This document shows positions 23,639 to 31,670 of a stretch of DNA of 35,989 nt, piece after piece. The stretch comes from an uncultured Glaciecola sp. (GTDB lineage Bacteria > Pseudomonadota > Gammaproteobacteria > Enterobacterales > Alteromonadaceae): contig CAJQOP010000042.1 in the NCBI GenBank assembly GCA_905479945.1, forward strand, positions 1 through 35,989. Reading direction: 5' to 3'. Below the pieces are notes generated by a model, which saw only the letters and a program-made list of their open reading frames with translations, was not told the origin of the DNA and did no database searches. The translations under genes were made by a program, and so were the position numbers. Position 1 is the stretch's first letter, and each line of letters opens with the position of its first letter.

Positions 23639-25798
23639 ATGACGGCTAGTATTTCAATTGAAGAACAAAAACACTATTCAACCTGCACACTTTGCGAGGC
23701 AATGTGTGGAATAGAGGTTACGACTAAAGAAAGAGAAATATTGTCTATTGTTGGTGACAAGAAAAATCCGTTTAGTGAAGGTCATGTTTGTCCGAAGGCA
23801 ATGGCGCTTAAAGACTTATATGAAGATCCTGACCGAATTAAAACGCCACTTGAAAAGACAGATGATGGTTGGCGTGAAATTTCGTGGGATGACGCTTTAG
23901 ATAAAGTTGCCCTAAATCTTTTTAAAACCCAGCAAAAGCATGGCATTGAGTCTGTTGCCACTTATTTGGGTAATCCAAATGCACATAATATGGGCTCAAT
24001 ACTATTTGGCCCGTATTTTTACCGCGCTTTAAAATCACATAATCGATATTCTGCTACTTCGGTAGACCAACTGCCTCATCATATCGTCAGCCGCAAATTA
24101 TTTGGGCATCAATCGCAAATCCCAATTCCAGATATTGACCATACCCAATACTTTATGATCATTGGTGGAAACCCATTGGCCTCGAATGGCAGTATCATGA
24201 CCGTACCGCATATCAAACGTCGCTTAAAAGCAATCCAAGGGCGAGATGGCAAAGTGGTTGTTATCGACCCTAAAAAATCAGAAACCGCTGATATGAGCAC
24301 TGAACACCATTTTATAAAGCCAGGGACTGATGCTTTGCTCATGCTGGCTATGATCAACACTTTGTTTAAAGCAGGAAAGATAAAGCCAGGTAGGCTCGCT
24401 GACTTTGCGCCTAGCTTGTTGGATATTGAAAGCTATGTTGCTCCGTACACTGCAGAACGTGTTGCAAGTAAAACGGGTATGACAGCCTCTCAAATAAAGC
24501 AACTAGTCGATGATTTTTGCGCCGCTGAATCGGCTGTTTGTTATGGTCGTATGGGAGCCAGCGTTCAAGCTTTTGGCACATTAACGCAGTATTTGATTAT
24601 GGTATTTAACATGCTTACGGGGAACTTGGATCGTCGAGGTGGCATGATGTTTACGCAGCCGGCAGCCGATTTACTGCCACATGCTGGTCGCGGCTCAATT
24701 GGCAATTTCCATACAAGAGTTCGCAAGCTCCCCGCATTTGCAGGTGAGTTTCCGGTTTCAGCATTGTCCGAAGAAATGACAACCCCTGGCGAGGGTCAAA
24801 TTAAGGCAATGGTTATTGGTGCAGGCAATCCAGTCCTTACTACGCCAAATGGTCAGCAATTAGATAAAGCATTTGCCAATTTAGACTTTGTAGTTGCTAT
24901 CGATTTCTTTATGACAGAAACAGCGCGGCACGCAGACATTATTTTGCCTCCAGTTACTGCACTTGAACGCGATCACTACGATATTGTTTTTCATAATTTT
25001 GCGATACGAAATAGCACTAAGTATTCACCCGCAATATTCCCAGCCGACGCCAATAGCAAAACCGATTGGCAAATTTATTTAGGTTTAGCTGAACGTTTAG
25101 ATAAACTCAATGGCCTGCCAACCGATAAGTATCGCGCGCTTTGGGAAAAACAGCCTGTAGGTGTGGTAGACGACATGCTAAAAATGGGGCGTTATAAACA
25201 CGAAGGTAAACCCATTAGTATTTCTTTGTTACTCGATTTACCCCACGGTATCGACTTAGGCCCATTGCAAGCAGATTTGCCTGATGCCATTTTCCATAAT
25301 GATAAGAAAGTAGATATGAGTTTCGATTATTTTATGCCGGATTTAACTCGTTTGGATACTCATTTCTTTGAAACTGAACATACCGATGACCAAAGTTTGC
25401 AGTTGATTGGACGTAGACATCTAAAAACCAATAACTCTTGGTTGCATAATAGTAAGCGCATGGTCAAGGGCACGAATAATGGTTGGTCGCGATGCACCGC
25501 TCAAATTCATCCTGAGGATGCAGTAAAATTCTCGATTGAAGATAAACAAATTATTAACGTGAAATCGCGAGTCGGTCAAATTAGTTTGCCCGCAGAAATT
25601 ACAGAAAAAATAATGCCTGGCGTTATCTCGATCCCACATGGCTGGGGTCATAGTAAAAAAGGCATGCGCTTGCAGGTAGCAGAGCAGTATGCGGGTGTAA
25701 GCGTGAATGATTTAACCGATGAAATGGTTATTGATGAGTTGTCGGGCAATGCCGTATTGAATGGTGTCCCTGTTTGGATTGAGCGCAGTGTTTCTTAG
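23639..25798 (+). CDS. Molybdopterin oxidoreductase (DMSO reductase superfamily)
   Basis: A 719-aa cytoplasmic-type enzyme with no Tat signal. An N-terminal [4Fe-4S] site is formed by Cys16, 19, 23 and 51 (CTLCEAMCGIEV, then EGHVCPKA). The Mo/W-bisMGD domains follow, with GNPLASNGS, VVIDPKKSETADMSTEHHFIKPGTDALL and GAGNPVLTTPNGQQ. A C-terminal molydopterin dinucleotide-binding domain ends with MPGVISIPHGWGH. In the region where a protein Mo ligand would normally lie (SATSVDQLPHHIVSRKLFG) I do not see a Cys or Sec, so the ligand is unclear. The substrate is unknown. ATG at 23639 with AAGGTGG 8 bases upstream. No partner subunits flank it. Confidence 0.85.
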   Translation: MTASISIEEQKHYSTCTLCEAMCGIEVTTKEREILSIVGDKKNPFSEGHVCPKAMALKDLYEDPDRIKTPLEKTDDGWREISWDDALDKVALNLFKTQQKHGIESVATYLGNPNAHNMGSILFGPYFYRALKSHNRYSATSVDQLPHHIVSRKLFGHQSQIPIPDIDHTQYFMIIGGNPLASNGSIMTVPHIKRRLKAIQGRDGKVVVIDPKKSETADMSTEHHFIKPGTDALLMLAMINTLFKAGKIKPGRLADFAPSLLDIESYVAPYTAERVASKTGMTASQIKQLVDDFCAAESAVCYGRMGASVQAFGTLTQYLIMVFNMLTGNLDRRGGMMFTQPAADLLPHAGRGSIGNFHTRVRKLPAFAGEFPVSALSEEMTTPGEGQIKAMVIGAGNPVLTTPNGQQLDKAFANLDFVVAIDFFMTETARHADIILPPVTALERDHYDIVFHNFAIRNSTKYSPAIFPADANSKTDWQIYLGLAERLDKLNGLPTDKYRALWEKQPVGVVDDMLKMGRYKHEGKPISISLLLDLPHGIDLGPLQADLPDAIFHNDKKVDMSFDYFMPDLTRLDTHFFETEHTDDQSLQLIGRRHLKTNNSWLHNSKRMVKGTNNGWSRCTAQIHPEDAVKFSIEDKQIINVKSRVGQISLPAEITEKIMPGVISIPHGWGHSKKGMRLQVAEQYAGVSVNDLTDEMVIDELSGNAVLNGVPVWIERSVS

Positions 25799-25810
25799 AC
25801 TGCATTAGTT

Positions 25811-25845
25811 CGCTATGGCCGGCCGAGCATGCCATTGCCATAGCG
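25811..25845. other. Strong stem-loop after the molybdopterin oxidoreductase gene
   Basis: A perfect 9-bp stem, CGCTATGGC (25811-25819) / GCCATAGCG (25837-25845), with a 17-base loop containing GGCCGG and GCATGC. It starts 13 bases after the stop codon. No T-tract follows, so it may protect the 3' end or act with Rho instead of being an intrinsic terminator. Confidence 0.55.
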
Positions 25846-25973
25846 CGGGCTATTACTGGTTTTGTGATTGATGGCTTTATTCGTGATATTGATGAAGTTG
25901 TAAATTTGAATGTCTCAACGTATATTATTTGGTATAACTATGCGTTGTTCTCTAATTAAAAGATTACACATTG

Positions 25974-25997
25974 TTTTGATGGAAGTTTTGATGGAAG
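25974..25997. repeat. 12-bp tandem repeat TTTTGATGGAAG x2 carrying the ribosome-binding site
   Basis: Two perfect copies plus a partial third (TTTTGATAC) lead straight into the ATG at 26007. Each full copy contains a Shine-Dalgarno-like GGAAG. Only the second (25993-25997) is at a usable 9-base distance. Confidence 0.9.
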
Positions 25998-26006
25998 TTT
26001 TGATAC

Positions 26007-26924
26007 ATGACAGAGCAAACGCCGAAATTTGCTGGTAGTTCAATTTACCTGAAATTTGAGAAAATCTACTTCTCACTTGCAGCCGTGTCACTAATGCTAG
26101 TTTTCTGGCAGTACTGGGGTATGGACCGTTACGTCGAGATCTATCCTAGCGACTCCAAAGTTTCTATAAGTGGTGACTACCTAAATGGTGGCGAGTCAGA
26201 AGGCACGATAGAGCTTACCGAGGATGGCGCTAAACTGCATTGTGACATTAAACTTTCATCCACATTTGCTTATTGTACTCTGGTCACCGCCATTGGTGAT
26301 GGCGGAAATAATGGAATAGATTTTAGTCAGTTTGAACATCTAAATTTGTGGTTAGAACATGAGACTAACGAGCAAGATACCGTGATTATTTATCTAAAAA
26401 ACAGAGAGCGTAGCTCCGATGATTTAGATCCGAGCTCACGAAATCGCAATAACAAAAGTAACCAACAAACTATTTTGCCGAGGGCTGGCGATAATTTTTA
26501 TAAACTGCCCTTGGATCAATTCTCCGTCCCCTCTTGGTGGATATTGTTGCATGAAGCCACCGGAATTGCTGCTAAGGCTTCTCTTGATAATGTTATTGAG
26601 CTTGAAATTGCGACAGGTGATAGCAATAATATTCTCAGTGTTGATATCCTTTTGAAGAAAGCCACGGTTACCGGGAAATGGATCGCGGCGAATACTTTAT
26701 ATCTGATGTTGGCGATTTTCTGGGCAATGATTATTACCCTACACGCAAGTTTTCGAGTATATCAACTGGCCAATCAATTGCAGTTAAAACGCAGTCAGAA
26801 TGAATTATTGGAAGAGCTAAATCATTTTTTAAGTATTCAAAAAGATGAATTTGAAGTACTTTCCAAAACCGATCCGCTAACAGGGTTATTAAATAGAGCG
26901 GGCACTCGAGATTTATTTGAATAG
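26007..26924 (+). CDS. Membrane diguanylate cyclase, N-terminal fragment (ends at in-frame TAG)
   Basis: A 305-aa product. Transmembrane helix 1 (about 20-40), then a periplasmic beta-rich domain of about 190 residues (ISGDYLNGGESEGTIEL, then FSQFEHLNLWLEHETNEQDTV) like a carbohydrate-binding-type jelly roll, transmembrane helix 2 (about 230-253), a coiled coil (256-285), and the start of GGDEF (KTDPLTGLLNRAGTRDLFE). The frame stops at TAG (26922-26924) and resumes at once in the same frame. The native protein would be about 441 aa. The signal domain probably sensed something outside the inner membrane. As it stands this fragment lacks the catalytic loop. Confidence 0.8.
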   Translation: MTEQTPKFAGSSIYLKFEKIYFSLAAVSLMLVFWQYWGMDRYVEIYPSDSKVSISGDYLNGGESEGTIELTEDGAKLHCDIKLSSTFAYCTLVTAIGDGGNNGIDFSQFEHLNLWLEHETNEQDTVIIYLKNRERSSDDLDPSSRNRNNKSNQQTILPRAGDNFYKLPLDQFSVPSWWILLHEATGIAAKASLDNVIELEIATGDSNNILSVDILLKKATVTGKWIAANTLYLMLAIFWAMIITLHASFRVYQLANQLQLKRSQNELLEELNHFLSIQKDEFEVLSKTDPLTGLLNRAGTRDLFE

Positions 26925-27332
26925 ATGCAAAATAAGCGCAATAAGGTGTATTCCTTAATCATGTTCGATATTGATAAATTTAAAGAAGTTAATGACATTC
27001 ACGGCCATGAATTAGGCGATGAGATACTGCGAGAGTTATCCGATTTAGTTGCTTCTTTGGTTAGGGATGCCGACCATGTAGCTCGCTGGGGCGGGGAAGA
27101 ATTCATTATTGTTGCCCCTGACACGAATGCCAAAAGTGCGGCTGCCATGGCTAACCATCTGCGTAAGGAGATTGCCTCAAAAGTCTTTAAGGGCGGCTTA
27201 TCAGTGACCTGCAGTTTCGGTTTGGCTGAATACAAGCACCAGGGCAAGAACAGTATTAAAAAATTGTTTGAGGCTGCCGATGCTCCTTTGTATAGAGCCA
27301 AAGCCGGCGGGCGTAATAGAGTCGAATATTAA
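26925..27332 (+). CDS. Diguanylate cyclase, C-terminal GGDEF fragment (after in-frame TAG)
   Basis: 135 codons in the same frame as the previous entry, beginning with an ATG directly after the amber codon. It holds the rest of the GGDEF domain: IMFDIDKFKEVND, the inhibitory RxxD site (RDAD, 47-50) spaced five residues before the active GGEEF (56-60), and the closing ADAPLYRAKAGGRNRVEY. All catalytic residues are intact, so the break looks recent. A CAG-to-TAG transition would explain it (FEQMQNK is a natural join). There is no Shine-Dalgarno sequence before the ATG. Termination-reinitiation at TAG-ATG is possible but unproven. Confidence 0.75.
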   Translation: MQNKRNKVYSLIMFDIDKFKEVNDIHGHELGDEILRELSDLVASLVRDADHVARWGGEEFIIVAPDTNAKSAAAMANHLRKEIASKVFKGGLSVTCSFGLAEYKHQGKNSIKKLFEAADAPLYRAKAGGRNRVEY

Positions 27333-27532
27333 ATAAAGCCCCTTTTCCCCTCACTAACTTGTCGAATCTTCAAAGCTATTTAAGTGCAGCTCCTAGAAAA
27401 TGGCCCTTCGGGGTCAGTCCATCAAGATGAAAAAGAGGTGAAATTTAAAATATAAGCTAAAATACACTATGAGGAATGACTTTTATTCTACTTATATTCG
27501 GTTCAGTTTATAATTGATGAAGGAGATTCGAC

Positions 27533-27991
27533 ATGGCTAGTTGTTTTAAGGATTGGTTAAATTGTATGAGAGGCTGCTCGCGATTACCGGGCACCGCAAA
27601 CCAGATTGCATGCGCAGCAGATTGTGATCTCGACCTCGCGAGGTGCGTCAGAGATTCACTTGGTATGACGTCCGCAGCAGATGCATTGGTGCTCGCACGA
27701 TCGATAAGGTCGGGCTTTCCTTTACCCCTCGAACTCCTTGTTCAGGAAGAGGCCAGCGGCGTGTCAGGCAGCACCTTCAATATCACGGGTATGGTGGACA
27801 AGGCGTTTGAGGATAAACCTCTTCGCGAGATTGCTGAGGCGCCAGTTTCTGCGATTAAAGGCGTGACAATAGTTGATGCTAAACTTCTTGAAAAGTCATT
27901 TAATATCAAAACTGTACGCGACTTCGCGAATCATGAGTTTGTTAAATATGCACGAAGCATAGTTGCACAAGCTGATGTAGACGATTGCTAA
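27533..27991 (+). CDS. Unrecognised protein with mirror-symmetric twin CX3C N-terminus
   Basis: A 152-aa soluble protein without signal peptide. Residues 4-38 hold six cysteines spaced C-X6-C-X3-C-X11-C-X3-C-X6-C (Cys4, 11, 15, 27, 31, 38), a perfect mirror. This suits a helical hairpin bridged by disulfides or a metal site. A linker follows, then residues about 93-150 (PLREIAEAPVSAIKGV to FNIKTVRDFANHEFVKYARSIV), which resemble a helix-hairpin-helix-like module that I recall from uncharacterised proteins. Clear AAGGAG precedes the ATG. The codon use looks richer in GC than its neighbours, hinting at transfer. No function is assigned. Confidence 0.8.
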   Translation: MASCFKDWLNCMRGCSRLPGTANQIACAADCDLDLARCVRDSLGMTSAADALVLARSIRSGFPLPLELLVQEEASGVSGSTFNITGMVDKAFEDKPLREIAEAPVSAIKGVTIVDAKLLEKSFNIKTVRDFANHEFVKYARSIVAQADVDDC

Positions 27992-28041
27992 AATATATCG
28001 TAAAAATTAGTATTTAAAAAATGATGTAATCTCAACGCCAT

Positions 28042-30216
28042 TTATTTGCCGGGGTGATATTTGCGCTCGGTATTTTTTTCAATATCTTCTTGATAAAAAT
28101 ATACATCGCGTAATTTGCCGGCGGCATACAGTGCCGCCTGATCATTGAAGTGCGGGTTAGTAGGGTCACCGCTTTGTCCACCTGCCGTAATCGCTTTGGC
28201 TTTCACTTTATCACCGAATTCGACCACAGCAACAAAACTGTTGCCACGTGTCCCGTATATACGCTTGGTGCCATTGAATGTGCGTTGGCCATATGCCGCG
28301 AGAGATCCCCAACGAGCTGAAGTGAATCCTACAGGGATACTAGGTGCGTCATCATCGAAGGGTTGTTTAATGTCGCCGGTTAGGCGCTGAAATCTATTTA
28401 TCTCGCCCCAGGCTGTTTCTGCACTCCCAAAATCAGCGATTAGCTTTGCTTTGGCTTCTGACAATGTTGCCACCCCTATCTGGGCTTTATATTCAGCCAC
28501 ATATTGACTGAAACTAAGGCCACGACTGCTGGCATCTGCCCGTGCGGTTTTATTATCTGCTGCTTTGCGCCGAAGCTCTTGACCCCAAAATATAGCCAGT
28601 GATGTCGCTTTAGATTTAACGCCAGAGCGATGATCCCATGCTTTTAAAAGGGCTATCTGCTCAGCGAGCTCAGCAACAGGTGTCGCACTATACGACTTAT
28701 ATAAAATAGGTAATAAAACATCAAATGCGGTTAAATGGCTACTATAGGCTGCGGTTATTAGGCTATCAATAGTAAAGTTTTTCTTGCCATCGAGTACTTT
28801 AATAGCATGGATGCCGCGATAATTCTCAGGATAATTTTCCATATAAGTCGGGTAATCTGAGGCTTTAGGGCTGTGTTTTGGTCCTGCCATCATCCATGGC
28901 CAATTGTTGGTGTTGTTCAGATAGCCGCTTTTGGGATTAAGCCCACCAACAGTCTCATTCAAGGTGTGCAATCCCTGCCAATCTGTCGCTGGATTACTTC
29001 CATCTACTGGCTTCTTCCAGTTAAATGATGGATCACGACGGGGAATGAAATTACTATGGAAATACGCGATGTTTCCATCTGCGTCTGCAAAAAGCGTATT
29101 ATTTGATGAATTGGTATGTAGTTGCATATTCTCTTGGTAGTCTGCGTAATTCTTTGTCTTAGTGCGGCCATAAGACTGCTTTAGTGCATCAATTGGGTTT
29201 TGCATTAATGCCACGCTTATCCATTTGCCATCTAGCTCTCGCACTATAGGGCCGCGATGATTGTAATAAACCGTGACAGTTTTTGATTTTTGTCCCATTT
29301 CAGTTTTATAGGGCAGGGTGATTTGTCGTTCACGAAGCTTCTTCCATTTATCACCATATTTATAATAATGACCATCTGCGCGTTGCTCGACGGTCTCTAA
29401 ATACTCATCAATGAAGTCAGCGCCGCTAGATGTATGCATCCAGCCCGCCTTTTCGTTGAAACCCTGGTAGATAAAAAATTGACCCCAAGTGACAGCACCA
29501 TAGGCGTTTAGTCCTTCATCGCTGCGCATATGAACCTCAGCTCGGAAATAAAATGAGGTGTGTGGATTGATAAGGAGAAGTGCTTTACCATTTTTAGTAT
29601 TCTGAGGAGCGATAGCAAAACCATTAGATCCTTGCGGTTCTGCATTAGGATCTTGAGTTAACTGGGCGACAGTCGTATCAGTTTTACCATTTCCATAAAA
29701 GTGTTCAAGCCGTTTTATATTGATGCTTTCAATGTCTCCACCAATACTTCCTTCAGTGAAAGTCAGTGCCATCCAGGGCTCAAAGCGTTTAATTACCTTC
29801 GGTGCAACGCCAGGGTGGGTATGAAGATAGTAGTTGAGGCCATCGGCCCAAGCATTCATCAGTTTTTGAAGGTAAACAGGACTTTCATTATACTTTTGTT
29901 TTATGTCAGCAGGGTCGATGTATAATTTCATACGCAGGTCACGGTATAGCTCGCTTTCACCCTCTAATTCAGCTAAACGTCCCATGGCATTAAGGTAGTT
30001 TAATTCGATACGGTGAAAATCATCTTCCGCCTGCGCGTATATCATACCAAACACTGCGTTGGCGTCAGTTTTACCGTAAACATGAGGGATGCCCCATGTA
30101 TCACGGGTAATGGTGACTTGAATTGCTTGTTCTTGCCAGCGCGCTAAATCGCTGTTGCTCGCTAAAGAAGAAAAGCTGAAAAAAATGCATGTTATTATTA
30201 CAACAAACGATTTCAT
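28042..30216 (-). CDS. Penicillin-acylase-family Ntn hydrolase (secreted amidase)
   Basis: A 724-aa precursor. The signal peptide ends around residue 20 (FFSFSSLAS). The alpha region (ITRDTWGIPHVYGKTDANAVFGMIYAQAEDDF) is typical of the family. Autocatalytic cleavage is expected between Gly196 and Ser197 (PQGSNGFAIAP), making Ser197 the N-terminal nucleophile of the beta chain. INPHTSFYFRAEVHM and NTLFADADGNIAY follow in the usual order. Members hydrolyse penicillins, N-acyl-homoserine lactones, cyclic lipopeptides and other amides in the periplasm; specificity cannot be read here. A GGTGAG site precedes the ATG. It diverges from the orphan gene at 30293 across 76 bases. Confidence 0.9.
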   Translation of the reverse strand: MKSFVVIITCIFFSFSSLASNSDLARWQEQAIQVTITRDTWGIPHVYGKTDANAVFGMIYAQAEDDFHRIELNYLNAMGRLAELEGESELYRDLRMKLYIDPADIKQKYNESPVYLQKLMNAWADGLNYYLHTHPGVAPKVIKRFEPWMALTFTEGSIGGDIESINIKRLEHFYGNGKTDTTVAQLTQDPNAEPQGSNGFAIAPQNTKNGKALLLINPHTSFYFRAEVHMRSDEGLNAYGAVTWGQFFIYQGFNEKAGWMHTSSGADFIDEYLETVEQRADGHYYKYGDKWKKLRERQITLPYKTEMGQKSKTVTVYYNHRGPIVRELDGKWISVALMQNPIDALKQSYGRTKTKNYADYQENMQLHTNSSNNTLFADADGNIAYFHSNFIPRRDPSFNWKKPVDGSNPATDWQGLHTLNETVGGLNPKSGYLNNTNNWPWMMAGPKHSPKASDYPTYMENYPENYRGIHAIKVLDGKKNFTIDSLITAAYSSHLTAFDVLLPILYKSYSATPVAELAEQIALLKAWDHRSGVKSKATSLAIFWGQELRRKAADNKTARADASSRGLSFSQYVAEYKAQIGVATLSEAKAKLIADFGSAETAWGEINRFQRLTGDIKQPFDDDAPSIPVGFTSARWGSLAAYGQRTFNGTKRIYGTRGNSFVAVVEFGDKVKAKAITAGGQSGDPTNPHFNDQAALYAAGKLRDVYFYQEDIEKNTERKYHPGK

Positions 30217-30292
30217 GAAGGCTCACCATTTTTAAGATTACATCAACTATATCTGCAGCTTCTTTGGCTGTAAAGAGTCTGTAAAGGCGACC

Positions 30293-30643
30293 GTGTTATT
30301 CGTCAGGTTTCGTAGTGCGATTAGCACATCACCGGTTCGGGTTGCACAAGTAGGCCAAGAATATTCGGCGGATGAAGTGGAGTTAGTCGCAGAAACTAAA
30401 GGAAACGAAGTGAAAGTAAAGTGTAAACGTGCTGATGACAGTCAGATTCCAAGCGCGCTTGTTTCGATAATGTGCAATCTTAAAGCTAAAATTGAACTAC
30501 AAAACATGGAAAGAACGGGAGTCAAATTTAAGCGAGTAATTTCGGACGAACCTTTTGGACAAGCAGGTAAAGCTGCTATGGCTTTGCCAAATCACCTAGC
30601 GCAACAAATCAAATTGATACAATCATTCGATATTGAACGATAG
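30293..30643 (+). CDS. Hypothetical small soluble protein
   Basis: A 116-aa protein that I do not recognise. It starts with GTG and has AAGG 6 bases upstream. The N-terminal 25 residues are Arg/Ser-rich and not clearly a signal peptide; the rest is charged and probably globular, alternating strand-like (VELVAETKGNEVKVKCK) and helix-like (GQAGKAAMALPNHLAQQIKLIQSF) segments. The GTG start and short length leave some doubt that the first residues are right. It diverges from the penicillin-acylase gene and may share a regulatory region with it. A hairpin lies after the stop codon. Confidence 0.55.
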   Translation: MLFVRFRSAISTSPVRVAQVGQEYSADEVELVAETKGNEVKVKCKRADDSQIPSALVSIMCNLKAKIELQNMERTGVKFKRVISDEPFGQAGKAAMALPNHLAQQIKLIQSFDIER

Positions 30644-30652
30644 ACGACAAGT

Positions 30653-30673
30653 GGAAATGCCAATTGGCATTCC
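30653..30673. repeat. Palindromic hairpin with the shared core ATGCCAATTGGCAT (copy 1)
   Basis: AATGCCAATTGGCATT (30656-30671) is a perfect 16-base palindrome, extended by GG/CC pairs with a bulged A. It lies 10 bases after the 30643 stop, between convergent genes. It shares its 14-base core with the terminator at 32724-32749 but has no T-tract. Confidence 0.8.
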
Positions 30674-30811
30674 TCTGTATCTTCTCCTATCGCTTGAAGC
30701 ACTGAAACTCCTTATTCAATAGTGGCGAAGCATTACACTGAAACAGATTAGGTATTGCGATCTTTGGAAACCTCATTAAGCAAAGAGCTTACCAGAAAAT
30801 CAAATTGAGCC

Positions 30812-31396
30812 TTAGGTCATATCATTCAAATGTTCGACGTCACATAGCATGGGAATGTCGGTGTAGTCGTCCAGATTTACTTTTGTCACACTCGTATTTT
30901 GAATGTCAGTTTGCGTCAGCAATTGAGAGGGTAACATCAAAATTTCAGTAAGAATGCAGCGTAAAACCAATCCGTGACTAACAACCACCGTATCACCTTT
31001 TTGCTGATTAGCTAGCTGAGTAAGCTGTTGCCAAGCTTTACCAATACGATCCACAAATTGTGAATAACTCTCTCCACCGGGAGGATGATAATTTAAAGCA
31101 AAAAAATCATGATCTATGTCGTCATATGCTTTGCCGCGCAAATCACCAAAGTGTCTTTCACGCAGCAACTCGTTGAATGACATCGGGCAATTGACTTGTT
31201 TCTGTAAGGCAGATGCTGTCAACTGGGTGCGTGCATAGTCACTGCTTACAATGTTTGATATGGGAACTTGGCTGTATGCATTAGCCAAACATTGAGCTTG
31301 CTGATGGCCGCGAGTTGATAGAGGTGTATTAGGCATTTGCACTATGCGCTGCAGATTACCTTCTGTTTCCGCGTGTCTAATCAAATATATCCACAT
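30812..31396 (-). CDS. Histidine phosphatase (phosphoglycerate-mutase-like)
   Basis: A 194-aa cytoplasmic enzyme of the histidine-phosphatase branch 1. The phosphohistidine motif RHAETEGN contains His8. LSTRGHQQAQCLA, LRERHFGDLRGKAYDDI with the acidic proton donor, and VVVSHGLVLRCIL, holding the second catalytic His, are all present. Such proteins include CobC, small-molecule phosphatases and broad-specificity enzymes. The missing gpm-type insertions argue against a true phosphoglycerate mutase. No cobalamin genes are nearby, so CobC is not suggested. The gene stands alone. Confidence 0.88.
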   Translation of the reverse strand: MWIYLIRHAETEGNLQRIVQMPNTPLSTRGHQQAQCLANAYSQVPISNIVSSDYARTQLTASALQKQVNCPMSFNELLRERHFGDLRGKAYDDIDHDFFALNYHPPGGESYSQFVDRIGKAWQQLTQLANQQKGDTVVVSHGLVLRCILTEILMLPSQLLTQTDIQNTSVTKVNLDDYTDIPMLCDVEHLNDMT

Positions 31397-31549
31397 TTAT
31401 TGCTGCCTTATGTCTTTTTTTATATGCCTAAGTAAAAGAGTATCTTGTTCCTTAGCCTTAGTGTCAGTTCATTCTTAGCAAAGTATCAATTATTGGCTAA
31501 ATCGAGTCAATAAATACAAGATATCTGGGTAAAGAGTTTCTGGCCAATT

Positions 31550-31575
31550 CTCTTATTCAATGCTCTTATTCAATT
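31550..31575. repeat. 13-bp tandem repeat CTCTTATTCAAT(G/T) x2
   Basis: Two adjacent copies plus a partial third (CTCT) lie in the 274-base region between the histidine phosphatase and MBL-fold genes. AT-rich, no assigned function. Confidence 0.85.
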
Positions 31576-31670
31576 CTCTAATACTTGTTAATTCATAATT
31601 ATGCTTGGTATTGCTAGCCATTGTTGTTTTTAATAGCATTATCAAAAATAGTTTAAATAGCAGGGCGGTT

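Noticed and set aside
26922..26924. Genome-wide amber reassignment or suppression explaining the split cyclase
   Set aside because: Many ordinary genes here (rlmE, the TrmH-family gene, TraB/GumN, the Gre-like gene, the Mo oxidoreductase) end in TAG and match their families' lengths.
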